A stretch of DNA of 64,000 bases from Microcoleus sp. FACHB-1515 (GCF_014696105.1 NZ_JACJPO010000064.1:1-64000), one strand, 5' to 3'. Numbered from the stretch's first letter, positions 42,749 through 52,328 are shown. Made by a program: numbers and translations. Notes: generated from the sequence alone by a model not told the origin.

Positions 42749-44050
42749 TTGGTCAACACTGCAACGTTAAAAACCACCCGATCAGAAGAAATTTTTGCCG
42801 CTGCCCAAAAATTGATGCCCGGAGGCGTGAATTCCCCGGTGCGGGCGTTCAAGTCGGTGGGCGGACAGCCGATCGTGTTCGATCGCGTCAAAGGATCGCA
42901 CATTTGGGACGTAGACGGCAACGAATATATTGACTACATCGGCTCTTGGGGACCCGCAATTTGCGGCCACGCGCACCCGGAAGTGACGCAAGCTTTGCAC
43001 GAAGTCCTCGAAAAAGGCACGAGCTTCGGTGCACCCTGCTACCTGGAAAACGTTTTGGCCGAAATGGTGATCGACGCCGTGCCGAGCATTGAAATGGTGC
43101 GGTTCGTCAATTCGGGAACCGAAGCTTGCATGGCCGTGTTGCGCTTGATGCGAGCGTTTACCGGACGCGACAAGGTAATCAAGTTTGAAGGCTGCTATCA
43201 CGGTCACGCCGATATGTTCTTGGTCAAGGCCGGATCGGGCGTCGCTACACTGGGACTGCCGGACTCGCCCGGAGTACCGAAATCGACAACGGCCAATACG
43301 CTAACCGCGCCGTACAACGATTTGCAGGCCGTGAAAGCGCTGTTTGAGGAAAATCCCGATCAGGTGTCGGGCGTGATTTTGGAACCGATCGTCGGCAATG
43401 CCGGATTTATTCCGCCCGACGCCGGATTTCTCGAAGGTCTGCGCGAACTGACTCGCGAATATGGCGCACTCCTCGTGTTTGATGAAGTGATGACCGGATT
43501 TCGCATCGCTTACGGCGGCGCACAGCAAAAATTCGGCGTCACGCCCGACCTGACGACATTGGGCAAAATCATCGGCGGCGGTTTGCCTGTCGGCGCATAC
43601 GGCGGACGGCGCGACATTATGTCGATGGTGGCTCCCGCAGGTCCGATGTATCAGGCGGGAACGCTGTCGGGCAATCCGCTGGCGATGACGGCGGGAATCA
43701 AAACGCTGGAACTGTTGCAGCGTCCCGGAACTTACGAACAACTCGATCGCATCACCAAAAAGCTCGCGGACGGTCTGCTGCGAGCGGCAAAAGAGACGGG
43801 ACACGCAGCCTGCGGCGGCAACATCAGCGGCATGTTCGGCTTCTTCTTCACCGCAGGTCCTGTCCACAGCTACGAAGACGCCAAACACTCAGACCTTAAC
43901 AAATTCGCTCGCTTCCATCGCGGCATGTTAGAGCGCGGCGTTTACCTGGCTCCCTCGCAATTCGAGGCCGGATTTACCTCGCTGGCACATACCAATGAGG
44001 ACATCGATTGCACGATCGCCGCTGCCCGTGAGGTGATGGCCGGACTGTAA
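42749..44050 (+). CDS. hemL: Glutamate-1-semialdehyde 2,1-aminomutase
   Basis: 433 residues from a TTG start at 42749 with GAGGAG about 7 nt upstream; an earlier in-frame ATG at 42689 has no good site. HemL converts glutamate-1-semialdehyde to 5-aminolevulinate, the first committed tetrapyrrole precursor. Landmarks are the N-terminal [13 protein letters not shown], the PLP-related [22 protein letters not shown] and the PLP lysine in [17 protein letters not shown]. All appear intact. The last 81 codons and the terminator are duplicated 2,701 bp downstream with 7 differences in 248 bp; the two copies bracket a methyltransferase/endonuclease pair. Confidence 0.97.
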   Translation: MVNTATLKTTRSEEIFAAAQKLMPGGVNSPVRAFKSVGGQPIVFDRVKGSHIWDVDGNEYIDYIGSWGPAICGHAHPEVTQALHEVLEKGTSFGAPCYLENVLAEMVIDAVPSIEMVRFVNSGTEACMAVLRLMRAFTGRDKVIKFEGCYHGHADMFLVKAGSGVATLGLPDSPGVPKSTTANTLTAPYNDLQAVKALFEENPDQVSGVILEPIVGNAGFIPPDAGFLEGLRELTREYGALLVFDEVMTGFRIAYGGAQQKFGVTPDLTTLGKIIGGGLPVGAYGGRRDIMSMVAPAGPMYQAGTLSGNPLAMTAGIKTLELLQRPGTYEQLDRITKKLADGLLRAAKETGHAACGGNISGMFGFFFTAGPVHSYEDAKHSDLNKFARFHRGMLERGVYLAPSQFEAGFTSLAHTNEDIDCTIAAAREVMAGL

Positions 44051-44070
44051 TTTGCTGACGAATTAACAGA

Positions 44071-44108
44071 AAACCGTAGAGGGGGCGATCGCTCTTCTAC
44101 GGTTTTTT
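44071..44108 (+). terminator. Terminator of hemL
   Basis: AAACCGTAGA and TCTACGGTTT form a stem followed by TTTTTT. A similar hairpin follows the duplicated hemL end at 46770-46803, so the terminator was duplicated as well. Confidence 0.9.
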
Positions 44109-44182
44109 CCACTGTTCACTAGGCACGGTAGGTTACAGTTATATGCTTTGGATGCTATGGAAATTGTGATATCTTTTGTGGG

Positions 44183-45577
44183 ATGAATCACAAGCAAATT
44201 TCCTTGAATAATCAACTAACACTCAATTTATTTCCATACTCCTCGCTCGAGGTTTTCAATAATCAAAATATTAAGTTCGATCGCGCCGACTTGGGGACAT
44301 TCAAAGATTCTCTTCGCGCACCCATTCATCGCTGGTTCACTTATCCTGCGGGATTTTCCTTCAAAGCAGTAGAAGAAGCATTAAGAATTTACAACATCCG
44401 GCCAGGCATGATAGTCTACGATCCTTTTGCTGGAACGGGCACAACAAATGTTGTAGCTAAGCGAAAGGGCATAAGTTCTTTCGGCGTAGAAGCGCATCCC
44501 TTTATTCAGTTTGTGGCTCAAACAAAACTATTTTGGGAATTTGATTTTTCCACGCTCTCTTCTGAAATCGATAAGCTGATCAGTCAAATTGAAAATTCTA
44601 TTTCTGACGCAAACCTACTTGATATTTGCGTAAGCAAAATTTTTCCTGAGCTAGTGTGTAAATGCTATAGCCATCAAAAGCTAGCGCAGCTTTATCTTTG
44701 TCGAGAAGCGATCGCTGCTTTGCCTGTAAATCCTTTTCAAAACTTTGCTAGGTTAGGACTTACGAATCTATTACGCTCGATCGCGGACGTTGCTACAGGA
44801 TGGCCTTATATTGCTCCTCAGAAGGCAAGAAAAATCACAAAAACTACTCAAAGCTTGAACGTTGTTGAAGCTTACAGAATTCAACTTTATAAAATGCGTG
44901 ATGATTTGTATCAAGTGCAGACGGGCAGTTCTATCAGAGGAAATGCAGTATTAATCTCTGGTGATTCTCGTCAAAAACAAAACCTTATAGATGACGAAAC
45001 GGTAGATTTAGCATTCACTTCACCACCTTACCTCAACAATTACGATTACGCAGATCGTACTCGGTTGGAGATGTATTTTTGGGGCGAAGCGAGTAGTTGG
45101 GGGGATATTACAAGAAAAGTGCGCGATCGATTGATGATGAGCGCCACTACACAGATTAACCGATCGGACTACAACCTGGAAAAACTGTTGAGTGATGATC
45201 TTTGCCAGATTGCGCCCGAAGTTGCTGCGGAGTTACAGCCTAAAATTGCTGAGCTTTCCAAACTTCGCCTATTGAAAGGCGGAAAAAAAAGCTACGACAT
45301 CATGGTTGCTGGATATTTCAATGATATGTTGCGTGTTATGAGAGAGACCTACCGTGTTCTTCGCCCCAGTAGCACTTTTATCATGATTCTTGGCGATTCT
45401 GCACCCTATGGAATCTACATTCCTACAGATGTTTACCTTGGTGAGATTGGTAGAGCTATTGGCTTCGCTTCGTATAAAATAGAAAATCTACGCATACGCG
45501 GAGGCAAGTGGAAAGACAACCCACAGCGTCATGATGTGGCTCTAAAAGAGTGCATTGTAACATTGTCAAAGAACTAG
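44183..45577 (+). CDS. Site-specific DNA methyltransferase (probable m4C or m6A)
   Basis: 464 residues. The AdoMet-binding motif I is VYDPFAGTGTTNVVA (80-88) and the catalytic motif IV is AFTSPPYLNNYDY (279-283). The order I then IV, with ~190 residues between, is that of alpha-class enzymes with a target-recognition region in the middle. TSPPY is the form favoured by N4-cytosine methylases, but N6-adenine is possible. It is AT-rich with only few HIP1 sites. It faces the endonuclease-like gene with adjacent stop codons, and both lie between two copies of the hemL 3' end. It is most likely the protective enzyme of a type II system. Confidence 0.85.
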   Translation: MNHKQISLNNQLTLNLFPYSSLEVFNNQNIKFDRADLGTFKDSLRAPIHRWFTYPAGFSFKAVEEALRIYNIRPGMIVYDPFAGTGTTNVVAKRKGISSFGVEAHPFIQFVAQTKLFWEFDFSTLSSEIDKLISQIENSISDANLLDICVSKIFPELVCKCYSHQKLAQLYLCREAIAALPVNPFQNFARLGLTNLLRSIADVATGWPYIAPQKARKITKTTQSLNVVEAYRIQLYKMRDDLYQVQTGSSIRGNAVLISGDSRQKQNLIDDETVDLAFTSPPYLNNYDYADRTRLEMYFWGEASSWGDITRKVRDRLMMSATTQINRSDYNLEKLLSDDLCQIAPEVAAELQPKIAELSKLRLLKGGKKSYDIMVAGYFNDMLRVMRETYRVLRPSSTFIMILGDSAPYGIYIPTDVYLGEIGRAIGFASYKIENLRIRGGKWKDNPQRHDVALKECIVTLSKN

Positions 45578-46417
45578 CTATTGCTGATCTTCTTCAATGA
45601 GCCAAAGAGCAAGGCCGCTTTCATCACTCAAGATTACTTCTTCATCAAAGCTTTCTAAAAAATCTACTGCTTCTGCGATAGAGCCAAACATATAGCGTCT
45701 TGACTCACCTAAATTTGTTTCGATCGTAACTTCAACTTCTTGAATCGATCGCGGAATTGTGGTGTCCAGCGTTTCTCCTAAAGCAAGGCGCAACTGAGGT
45801 TCAATATCAGTGAGCAACGAACAAGCAATTTCAGCATACTGGTCTTCACTCAACTGCTGCCATCTTTGCCAAGCAGCGATTGCTTTATCTCTTTCTTTCT
45901 CTCCCCAATTGAATATAATTTCGTAGAAGGCTAACGTCTCAACAATCTTCTGGAATCCAATCTCAAAAAGACTGACATCAAAGCTCTGCATCATTGCTTT
46001 AGAACTACCGCTCCAGCTACCTGCTAAAACAGCGATTGATTTTCGGACAGTAGGAAAAGTACGTCTTAAACTGTAATGGGCAGTGCAAATCCAGCTTCCT
46101 TTGTCTCGGTTATGCTTTTTGTAGCGAATGTATTTTGATTCAATGAGAACTAAAGGCTGCATTTGCTGATTTGCAATTACAGAGTCAATGTTGTAGCTAT
46201 TACCTGCTGTATCTTTCAGCAGTAACTTCGTTGCTTTTCCAGTTCGTGGGTTGGGGCGGCCTGCTGAAACATATACACAATTATTTTCTTCAGCAATAGG
46301 ACGTAAAATTCTGTTGACTTCGCGCTCAATTAACGCGCCGATGGCTTCACCTAATGTGCTACCTGGGTTGGCAACTTGAATTTCTACCACTTGCAACCTC
46401 AACCATTTCTGCTTCAC
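45578..46417 (-). CDS. Probable type II restriction endonuclease (PD-(D/E)XK)
   Basis: 279 residues, not recognised as a named enzyme. A nuclease signature is visible in SYNIDSVIAN (D78) and LVLIESKYIRYKKHNRD (E93-x-K95), the D...ExK layout of the PD-(D/E)XK fold. The following part is helical and contains WSGSSKAMMQSFDVSLFEIGF. The C-terminal ~80 residues are acidic. Its convergent pairing with a methyltransferase, with the stop codons TAG and CTA touching, supports a restriction role. Endonuclease identity rests on motif and context only; a related nuclease with another job is possible. Confidence 0.6.
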   Translation of the reverse strand: MKQKWLRLQVVEIQVANPGSTLGEAIGALIEREVNRILRPIAEENNCVYVSAGRPNPRTGKATKLLLKDTAGNSYNIDSVIANQQMQPLVLIESKYIRYKKHNRDKGSWICTAHYSLRRTFPTVRKSIAVLAGSWSGSSKAMMQSFDVSLFEIGFQKIVETLAFYEIIFNWGEKERDKAIAAWQRWQQLSEDQYAEIACSLLTDIEPQLRLALGETLDTTIPRSIQEVEVTIETNLGESRRYMFGSIAEAVDFLESFDEEVILSDESGLALWLIEEDQQ

Positions 46418-46503
46418 GCCATTTTAGCTCAGTCCCCCACCTTCTAATTTCAACTCATTATCGAGCAGTTCAATCGCACTCTACAAGGCTTGTTGTGTAT
46501 CAT

Positions 46504-46751
46504 ACGCAGCCTGCGGCGGCAACATCAGCGGCATGTTCGGCTTCTTCTTCACCGCAGGTCCTGTCCACAGCTACGAAGACGCCAAACACTCAGACCTCAG
46601 CAAGTTTGCCCGCTTCCATCGCGGCATGTTAGAGCGCGGCGTTTACCTGGCTCCCTCGCAATTCGAGGCCGGATTCACCTCGCTGGCACATACCGATGAG
46701 GACATCGATTGCACGATCGCCGCTGCCCGTGAGGTGATGGCCGGACTGTAA
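46504..46751 (+). pseudogene. Duplicated 3' end of hemL (fragment)
   Basis: Identical layout to hemL 43803-44050 with no insertions or deletions. Seven substitutions are seen over 248 bp: five cluster in the codons for L-N-K-F-A (here L-S-K-F-A), one is silent, and one changes N to D. The frame is open but there is no start and no N-terminal domain, so no functional enzyme is made. The terminator follows as in hemL. The join to the upstream sequence is at 46503/46504, within a GCAGCCTGCGGCGGC block. Confidence 0.93.
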
Positions 46752-46769
46752 TTCGCGTGAGTTATCAGA

Positions 46770-46803
46770 AACCGTAGAGGGGAACCCTCTCTACGGTTTT
46801 TGT
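46770..46803 (+). terminator. Duplicated hemL terminator
   Basis: ACCGTAGAGGG and CCCTCTCTACGGT pair in a hairpin followed by TTTTTG. It has the same stem core as 44071-44108 but a different loop. Confidence 0.8.
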
Positions 46804-46817
46804 TTGCACGATCGTCC

Positions 46818-47084
46818 CTATTCGATTCGCAAGTAGCGCGTCAGCACGCTAATCACATCCCCCGGAGCGGGCGTAATCAGCAGCGGTTCCCCAACCGCCA
46901 GCGGTCTTGCCCAAGTGGTTGCATCCGCATAGCGCAGTTGTTGCAGATGCAAAATCGTGCGATCGACTGCGATCGGCTGACCGATCAGGACGTGCTTGAC
47001 CACATAGCGCGAATCTTCTGGGAAGCGAAAGGCAGACGGAATTTGCAGCAGCGGAGTGTCGCCGCGCTCGTTGGGTCGCGACAT
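46818..47084 (-). CDS. Small conserved hypothetical protein
   Basis: 88 residues from the ATG at 47084 (or 47099). It has no membrane helix and no cysteine. The middle reads EDSRYVVKHVLIGQPIAVDRTILHLQQL-like and ends PGDVISVLTRYLRIE, which looks like a small beta-rich domain. I do not recognise a family. It converges with the hemL fragment, and in the ancestral arrangement it was probably the neighbour of hemL. It is GC-rich and HIP1-containing, like native genes. Confidence 0.6.
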   Translation of the reverse strand: MSRPNERGDTPLLQIPSAFRFPEDSRYVVKHVLIGQPIAVDRTILHLQQLRYADATTWARPLAVGEPLLITPAPGDVISVLTRYLRIE

Positions 47085-47712
47085 GAAGTCGTTTCTCATC
47101 TGGGTTTTCCTTTTGTAAGCGGGCAGGAAAACCCAAAAACTCAGCCGACCCCAATGTCAAGACAAGACAATCAGGGCGGCTGGGAGAGTAAAATCTCCGT
47201 AGCCCGCTCGGACTGGCGTGATCAGTTTGACGGGTTAGCGATCCGTTGTTGCTGGACACAACTTCGGGTCGCGTCGGCTCAGCTTTTGGGCACAACGCTG
47301 GGAGCAGCGTTAAGGCAAAAAGTAGCGGAAGGATTTTGCCCTGTCAAGTAATTTTCTTCTGGAAATTGAAGCGCGATCGCAAAATTGCGGCTTTCGCACG
47401 TTTCCGGGAATCGATCGTTTCAAAACTTTGTAGCGAAGATGACATTTTCGGCGAACTGCTGCTGCAAAGTGCGGTTGTGGAACTTGCCGATTTTCGATCG
47501 CAATTTCTATCCGTATTGCTTCCATAAGGTTTATACCTCCAGATGGATAACAGCATCCAACGCTGTAGAGCTACCATCAAAAAGATGCTGAGCAAATTTA
47601 AGTCATCATTCCCATAGAAATTTCATTCAAAAATTAGGCTAAGTTCTGCTGTTGACTTGGCGATCGCTCATCGTTTCTCAAAGCAGCTTTACCCGTTAAT
47701 CAGGAGATTTTA
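47085..47712. other. Long gap upstream of the ADH gene
   Basis: 628 bp with no convincing gene; several open frames here lack start signals and family features. A small hairpin AACGCT-GGGAGC-AGCGTT lies near 47296. The promoter of the ADH-crtO pair should lie at the right end. Confidence 0.4.
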
Positions 47713-48882
47713 ATGAAAGCAGTTTGCTGGCAGGGCGCGAACAGCGTAACAGTGGAAACCGTTCCCGATCCAAAAATTATTAATCCGCGCGATGCCATCA
47801 TCAAAGTCACCGCAACAACAATTTGTGGTTCTGATCTACACATTTATGATGGCTTCATTCCCTCGATGCAGCCGGGCGACATTATCGGTCATGAATTCAT
47901 GGGCGAAGTCGTTGAAATTGGTTCTGAAATTAAGAAGCTAAAAGTCGGCGATCGCGTCGTTGTTTCCTCTATTGTTGGCTGCGGAAGCTGTTATTTCTGT
48001 CAGAATCAAAGCTGGTCGCTTTGTGACAATTCAAACCCCAGCGGACGACTGCAAGAACCGATTTTTGGCTTTGGCACATCTGCCATTTTTGGCTATTCGC
48101 ATTTGTTTGGTGGTCTAGCAGGTTCGCAAGCGGAATACATTCGTGTTCCCTTTGCCGATTTTGGCGCGGTCAAGGTTCCGAAAGAACTAACTGATGAGCA
48201 AATTTTGCCGATTTCTGATGCTTTTCCAACTGGATACATGGGCGCAGATATGTGTGAAATTCAGCCCGGAGATACGATCGCCGTTTGGGGTGCGGGTCCG
48301 GTTGGATTGTTTGCCATGAAAAGCGCCTACATGCTCGGAGCCGAGCGCGTAATCGCGCTCGATCGCATCCCTGAACGACTGCAACTGGCGCGAGATTTTG
48401 CCAAAGCAGAAACGATCAATTATGAAGAAGTTGATCCGGGTGAAATTCTCAAAGAAATGACGGGCGGACGCGGTCCCGATGCCTGCATTGATGCGGTTGG
48501 CCTCGAAGCGCACGGCATGGGACCAATGGGCGCATTTGACAAAGTAAAACAGGCAGTTCGGCTGGAAACCGATCGCTTTCATGTCGTCCGACAAATGATT
48601 TTAGCTTGTCGAAAAGGCGGCATTCTTTCAATCATGGGCGTCTATGGTGGCTTCGTTGATAAAGTGCCGATGGGCGCAGCTTTTAACAAAGGGTTGACTT
48701 TCAAAATGGGGCAGATGCACGGCCAGAAATATATGCCGATGCTGGTCGAGCGCGTCATCAATGGCGAAGTTGATCCTTCAGTTGTGTTTACGCATCACCT
48801 GCCGCTGGATGAAGCGAAACAAGCCTATGAAATGTTCAAACACAAAGAAGACAACTGCGTCAAAATTCTGCTGAAACCTTAA
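47713..48882 (+). CDS. Zinc-dependent alcohol dehydrogenase family oxidoreductase
   Basis: 389 residues of the medium-chain dehydrogenase fold. Catalytic zinc ligands are in TTICGSDLHIYDG and GHEFMGEVVEIG. The structural zinc loop reads GCGSCYFCQNQSWSLCDN (four cysteines), and the NAD-binding loop is VWGAGPVGLFAMKSAYMLGAERV. The form resembles glutathione-independent formaldehyde or threonine-type dehydrogenases. The substrate is unknown. It is followed 20 bp later by a CrtO-like gene on the same strand, so they are probably an operon. Confidence 0.88.
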   Translation: MKAVCWQGANSVTVETVPDPKIINPRDAIIKVTATTICGSDLHIYDGFIPSMQPGDIIGHEFMGEVVEIGSEIKKLKVGDRVVVSSIVGCGSCYFCQNQSWSLCDNSNPSGRLQEPIFGFGTSAIFGYSHLFGGLAGSQAEYIRVPFADFGAVKVPKELTDEQILPISDAFPTGYMGADMCEIQPGDTIAVWGAGPVGLFAMKSAYMLGAERVIALDRIPERLQLARDFAKAETINYEEVDPGEILKEMTGGRGPDACIDAVGLEAHGMGPMGAFDKVKQAVRLETDRFHVVRQMILACRKGGILSIMGVYGGFVDKVPMGAAFNKGLTFKMGQMHGQKYMPMLVERVINGEVDPSVVFTHHLPLDEAKQAYEMFKHKEDNCVKILLKP

Positions 48883-48902
48883 CCTCAAATTTGTTCGATC
48901 GC

Positions 48903-50615
48903 ATGGAAAGTTACGACATTATTCTCATCGGCGCAGGCCACAATGCTCTAGTTTGTGCTGCCTATTTGCTCAAAGCAGGCTACAGCGTTTTGCTCTTAGA
49001 AAAGCGGTCGATTCCTGGTGGAGCCGCGACAACCGAGGAACTGCTGCCTGATGAAGCTCCGGGCTTCAAATTCAGTCCTTGTGCCATCAACCACATCTTC
49101 ATTCATTTGGGGCCAGTGGTTGAAGAATTGCAGCTTGAAAAGTACGGTCTTGAATATATCTGGTGCGATCCGGTCGTGTTTTGTCCACATCCGGACGGCA
49201 AATATTTTCTGGGGCGGCGATCGATCGAGCAAACCTGTCAGGAAATCGCTCGATACAGCACTCGCGATGCTGAGAAATATGCCGAATACATGGACTTCTG
49301 GCAGCGCTTTGTCAGCATGGTGGTTCCAATCTTTAATTCGCCGCCCAAGTCGCTGGTTGACATGGCCGGAAATTTCAACGGCAACAACTTCAAAAACATG
49401 CTGTCGCTGTTGGGACCTGCCAACGAAACACTCGATCTGATTCGCACCGCTCTAACCAGTCCGCGTGACCAGATTAACGAATACTTTGATTCAGAATTCT
49501 TGAAGGCTCCGCTAGCAAGATTGTCGGGAGAATTGAGCAATCCACCGTCGCAAAAAGCCGCTTCTTTTGGCGCGATGATGATGGCGCTGCGACACAACCC
49601 CGGCATGGCAAGACCAAAAGGCGGAACCGGAGCATTAAGCGAAGCCCTCGTTCGCTGCGTACAGGATTTAGGTGGCAAAATTCTCACCGAGCGATCGGTC
49701 AAACAAATCTTAATTGATGAGGGTAAAGCGGTTGGCGTTCGATTGGCAAACGGACAGGAATATCGCGCGAAAGAAGGCGTGATCTCCAGTTTGGATGCCA
49801 AGCGATCGTTCCTTCACCTGATTGATGCTGCGGATGTCGATCGCGCCGATTCTAAATTAAGGGAACGGGTCGATCGCCGCATCGCCTGCCACAACGAAGC
49901 CATCTTAAAAATCGACTGTGCCCTGTCTGAAGCTCCCCGCTTTATTCATCACAATCATCAAGATGAATTTCTGCATGGATCGGTTTTGATTGCCGATTCA
50001 ATGGATCACGTCGAACTCGCACACACCGACCCAGAAATTGGCCGAATTCCTGATGAAAACCCGTCGATGTATGCGGTGGTTCCTTCTGCTACCGATCCGA
50101 CTTTAGCGCCGGAAGGAAAACATACGTTGTGGATTGAATTCTTTGTTCCTTATGATATTGCAGGCGCAAAAGGAACGGGAATTAAAGGTACGGGTTGGAC
50201 AGAAGAACTGAAGAACAAAGTGGCCGATCGCGTTATCAATAAGCTGGCGGACTATGCGCCCAACGTCAAAGACGCAATCATCGCTCGCCATCTCGAAAGT
50301 CCACCGGAACTTGAAGAAAGAATCGGCGTGGTTAAAGGCAATTACTATCATCTCGACATGACGCTGGATCAGATGATGTGCTTTCGTCCACTGCCGGAAC
50401 TGGCAAACTACGGAACACCGATCGAAAACTTCTATCTGACCGGAGCCGGAACGCATCCGGGCGGCTCAATTTCCGGTTTGCCGGGACGCAACTGTGCGCG
50501 AGTGTTTTTGCAGCACAAACATCCGATCGCCCAGACGATTAAAGATGCCGGAAACACCGTTGTTTCTGCGGCAAAATCCACATTCGATCTGCTCAAACCC
50601 GATTCTAAGAGCTAG
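48903..50615 (+). CDS. crtO: CrtO-type carotenoid ketolase or related FAD oxidoreductase
   Basis: 570 residues, the range of CrtO. The FAD Rossmann motif IILIGAGHNALVCAAYLLKAGY opens the protein (written as GAGHNALVCAAYL), followed by LLEKRSIPGGAATTEEL. The C-terminal FYLTGAGTHPGGSISGLPG is the signature of bacterial phytoene desaturase-like enzymes. CrtO converts beta-carotene to echinenone in several cyanobacteria. A related group of CrtI-like oxidases cannot be excluded. The ATG at 48903 is preferred to the TTG at 48891. It lies 20 bp behind the ADH gene and ends at a hairpin terminator. CruA at 15-17 kb would supply the cyclised carotene. Confidence 0.7.
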   Translation: MESYDIILIGAGHNALVCAAYLLKAGYSVLLLEKRSIPGGAATTEELLPDEAPGFKFSPCAINHIFIHLGPVVEELQLEKYGLEYIWCDPVVFCPHPDGKYFLGRRSIEQTCQEIARYSTRDAEKYAEYMDFWQRFVSMVVPIFNSPPKSLVDMAGNFNGNNFKNMLSLLGPANETLDLIRTALTSPRDQINEYFDSEFLKAPLARLSGELSNPPSQKAASFGAMMMALRHNPGMARPKGGTGALSEALVRCVQDLGGKILTERSVKQILIDEGKAVGVRLANGQEYRAKEGVISSLDAKRSFLHLIDAADVDRADSKLRERVDRRIACHNEAILKIDCALSEAPRFIHHNHQDEFLHGSVLIADSMDHVELAHTDPEIGRIPDENPSMYAVVPSATDPTLAPEGKHTLWIEFFVPYDIAGAKGTGIKGTGWTEELKNKVADRVINKLADYAPNVKDAIIARHLESPPELEERIGVVKGNYYHLDMTLDQMMCFRPLPELANYGTPIENFYLTGAGTHPGGSISGLPGRNCARVFLQHKHPIAQTIKDAGNTVVSAAKSTFDLLKPDSKS

Positions 50616-50629
50616 CTAATTTTTAACAG

Positions 50630-50674
50630 AAGCGATCGCAAACCGACTTTTACGAGGTTTCGCGATCGCTTTTT
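50630..50674 (+). terminator. Terminator of crtO built on a HIP1 hairpin
   Basis: AGCGATCGC...AAACC and GGTTT...CGCGATCGCT pair, followed by TTTTG. It lies about 15 bp after the crtO stop, an example of HIP1 used in a hairpin. Confidence 0.8.
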
Positions 50675-50739
50675 GCCTGTGGATCAACCTGAGTTGAATT
50701 GAGCTTAGAATGAAGTGTAATTTCAACTGAATCTCATTT

Positions 50740-51354
50740 GTGAATCTGGAATTCATCCCGCTACCGGAACGCCAAGCGATCGCTGAAATTTTCACCTTTT
50801 GGTTTGGCGATCCCGAAGCCAAGAGCGCAACCTATGCCGATCGCCGCAAGCTGTGGTTTGGCAAAAATTCCGCTGTTGATAACGAGATTCGCGACCGCTT
50901 TTTGCCCTTGCATCAACAGGCGGCAGCAGGTGAACTGGCCGACTGGCAATCTTCGCCGCCGGGTGCTTTAGCCCTTCTGCTGCTGCTCGACCAGTTTTCG
51001 CGCAATCTGTTTCGCGACACGCCGCAAGCCTTCGCGACTGATCCGCAAGCGTTGGCGATCGCAGAAGCCTCGATCGCGCAAGGATTCGATCGCGCCGTGC
51101 CGCCGCTGATGCGAATGTTTTTCTATTTGCCGCTGGAGCATTCCGAAGATCAAGCGCGGCAGCAGCGATCGGTCGAGTTGTTCACGCAGCTTCAGGCCGA
51201 AGCACCGGAATTAGCGGACGTGCTGGATTACGCCCACAAGCACAAGGACGTGATCGATCGCTTTGGTCGGTTTCCGCACCGCAACGAGATTTTGCATCGC
51301 CCCAGCACGATCGAGGAGCAGGAATTTTTGCAGCAGCCCGGATCGTCGTTCTAG
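50740..51354 (+). CDS. DUF924 family protein
   Basis: 204 residues from a GTG start. The family is recognised by AIAEIFTFWFGDPEAK, LLLLLDQFSRNLFRDTPQAFATDPQA (written here in two parts), MRMFFYLPLEHSEDQ and a C-terminal VIDRFGRFPHRNEILHRPST. DUF924 folds are all-helical with a conserved histidine/arginine core and unknown enzymology. It is cytoplasmic. Its TAG overlaps the TAG of the convergent gene in a CTAG (51351-51354). Confidence 0.88.
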   Translation: MNLEFIPLPERQAIAEIFTFWFGDPEAKSATYADRRKLWFGKNSAVDNEIRDRFLPLHQQAAAGELADWQSSPPGALALLLLLDQFSRNLFRDTPQAFATDPQALAIAEASIAQGFDRAVPPLMRMFFYLPLEHSEDQARQQRSVELFTQLQAEAPELADVLDYAHKHKDVIDRFGRFPHRNEILHRPSTIEEQEFLQQPGSSF

Positions 51355-52328
51355 TTGTGACTGGCAATCGCCCGTTCGATCGCACGTCTGCGGCGGTCTT
51401 GATCTGCCGTGATGCTGTGGACGTTGTTGCCGAGTCCGGGGGCGTTCCAGCGCGATGTGTCGGGGTCGAGGAAGGCGCGAGTCCGTGCCCACAAAATTGC
51501 GTCGGCATCTCGCAAGCCCATCTCGTGCGCTTGGTGGAGGCGATCGATGTAGCCGCCACGACTCAAAGCCGCACGCGGCGATTGGTTGGCGAGGTCAAGC
51601 CCGTTGAGCGTTTCGGCCAGGGTTAAGGTCATTTGGTAGCGATCGGCCTGCTGACGCAAGGTTTCAGCCTGAGTTTGCAGTCGGGCAAGCTGTTTGCGAT
51701 CGGCCTCCTGCGGTGAAGTTGCGCCGTGCTGGTAGGAAAAACTGCCCAAATTCCACGCGCTATTTCCCGGATCGACATGACCGCGATATGCCCAGGTGTA
51801 GCCGCCTGTCGGCGTCCGGGTTCCTTCCGCGCTGCCGATCGCCTTTGCCACCAGCGACTCAGAACCGCCAGCAAACAAATCGGGCGAAACCGAAGGGCGA
51901 TCGCGCTCATTCCGAGGCGGCGCGATCGGTACGTTGACAACCGTTGAGCTTTCAGCCAGAGTGAAATCTAAATTCTCGGCGGGTAATTTGGCAGGTTGAG
52001 CAGCAGGCGCGATCTCTGGGGAATTGTCCGTTGGTGGAAGAGTAGCCGGACTTTCAGCGGGTTGCACGGATGGCGATCGCTCCGGCTCCGGTGGCGGCGG
52101 TAAGGCTTCGGGTGTCTCGCTGCCGATCGGAGCTTGTCCGACAACGGGAAGCGTCATCAATCGAACAGGCTCACTTTCCGCAGGCAAATCCGCAGGCAGA
52201 TCCGCTGCCAATTCAAAATCAAGACCCATTGGCTCAGCAGCAAACGCAGTCAAACTGAGCGCGAGCCAAGCGGTGATTGCATGTCCGGCCAGTTTCAGCA
52301 GCCACCAGCAGTTAGAAGAAATGGTCAT
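51351..52328 (-). CDS. Secreted Pro-rich protein, last gene of a five-gene unit
   Basis: 325 residues. The start at 52328 forms an ATGA overlap with the stop of the GNAT gene. A hydrophobic leader (LLKLAGHAITAWLALSLTAF) is followed by a proline/glutamate-rich stretch (PPPPEPERSPSVQPAES), then a C-terminal domain with VAKAIGSAEGTRTPTGGYT, GHVDPGNSAWNLGSFSYQHG and a ThNVHS-type NNVHSITADQDRRRR end. This last part resembles proteins annotated as hypothetical in cyanobacteria and may bind peptidoglycan or another glycan, but no catalytic residue set is clear. Exported. Function unknown. Confidence 0.65.
   Translation of the reverse strand: MTISSNCWWLLKLAGHAITAWLALSLTAFAAEPMGLDFELAADLPADLPAESEPVRLMTLPVVGQAPIGSETPEALPPPPEPERSPSVQPAESPATLPPTDNSPEIAPAAQPAKLPAENLDFTLAESSTVVNVPIAPPRNERDRPSVSPDLFAGGSESLVAKAIGSAEGTRTPTGGYTWAYRGHVDPGNSAWNLGSFSYQHGATSPQEADRKQLARLQTQAETLRQQADRYQMTLTLAETLNGLDLANQSPRAALSRGGYIDRLHQAHEMGLRDADAILWARTRAFLDPDTSRWNAPGLGNNVHSITADQDRRRRAIERAIASHN

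Noticed and set aside
43301-43888. Long open frame antisense to hemL
   Set aside because: It is the reverse shadow of a well-supported essential gene; no start signal or family resemblance.
47246-47527. Open frame in the gap before the ADH gene
   Set aside because: No start signal and irregular composition without domain features; treated as non-coding.
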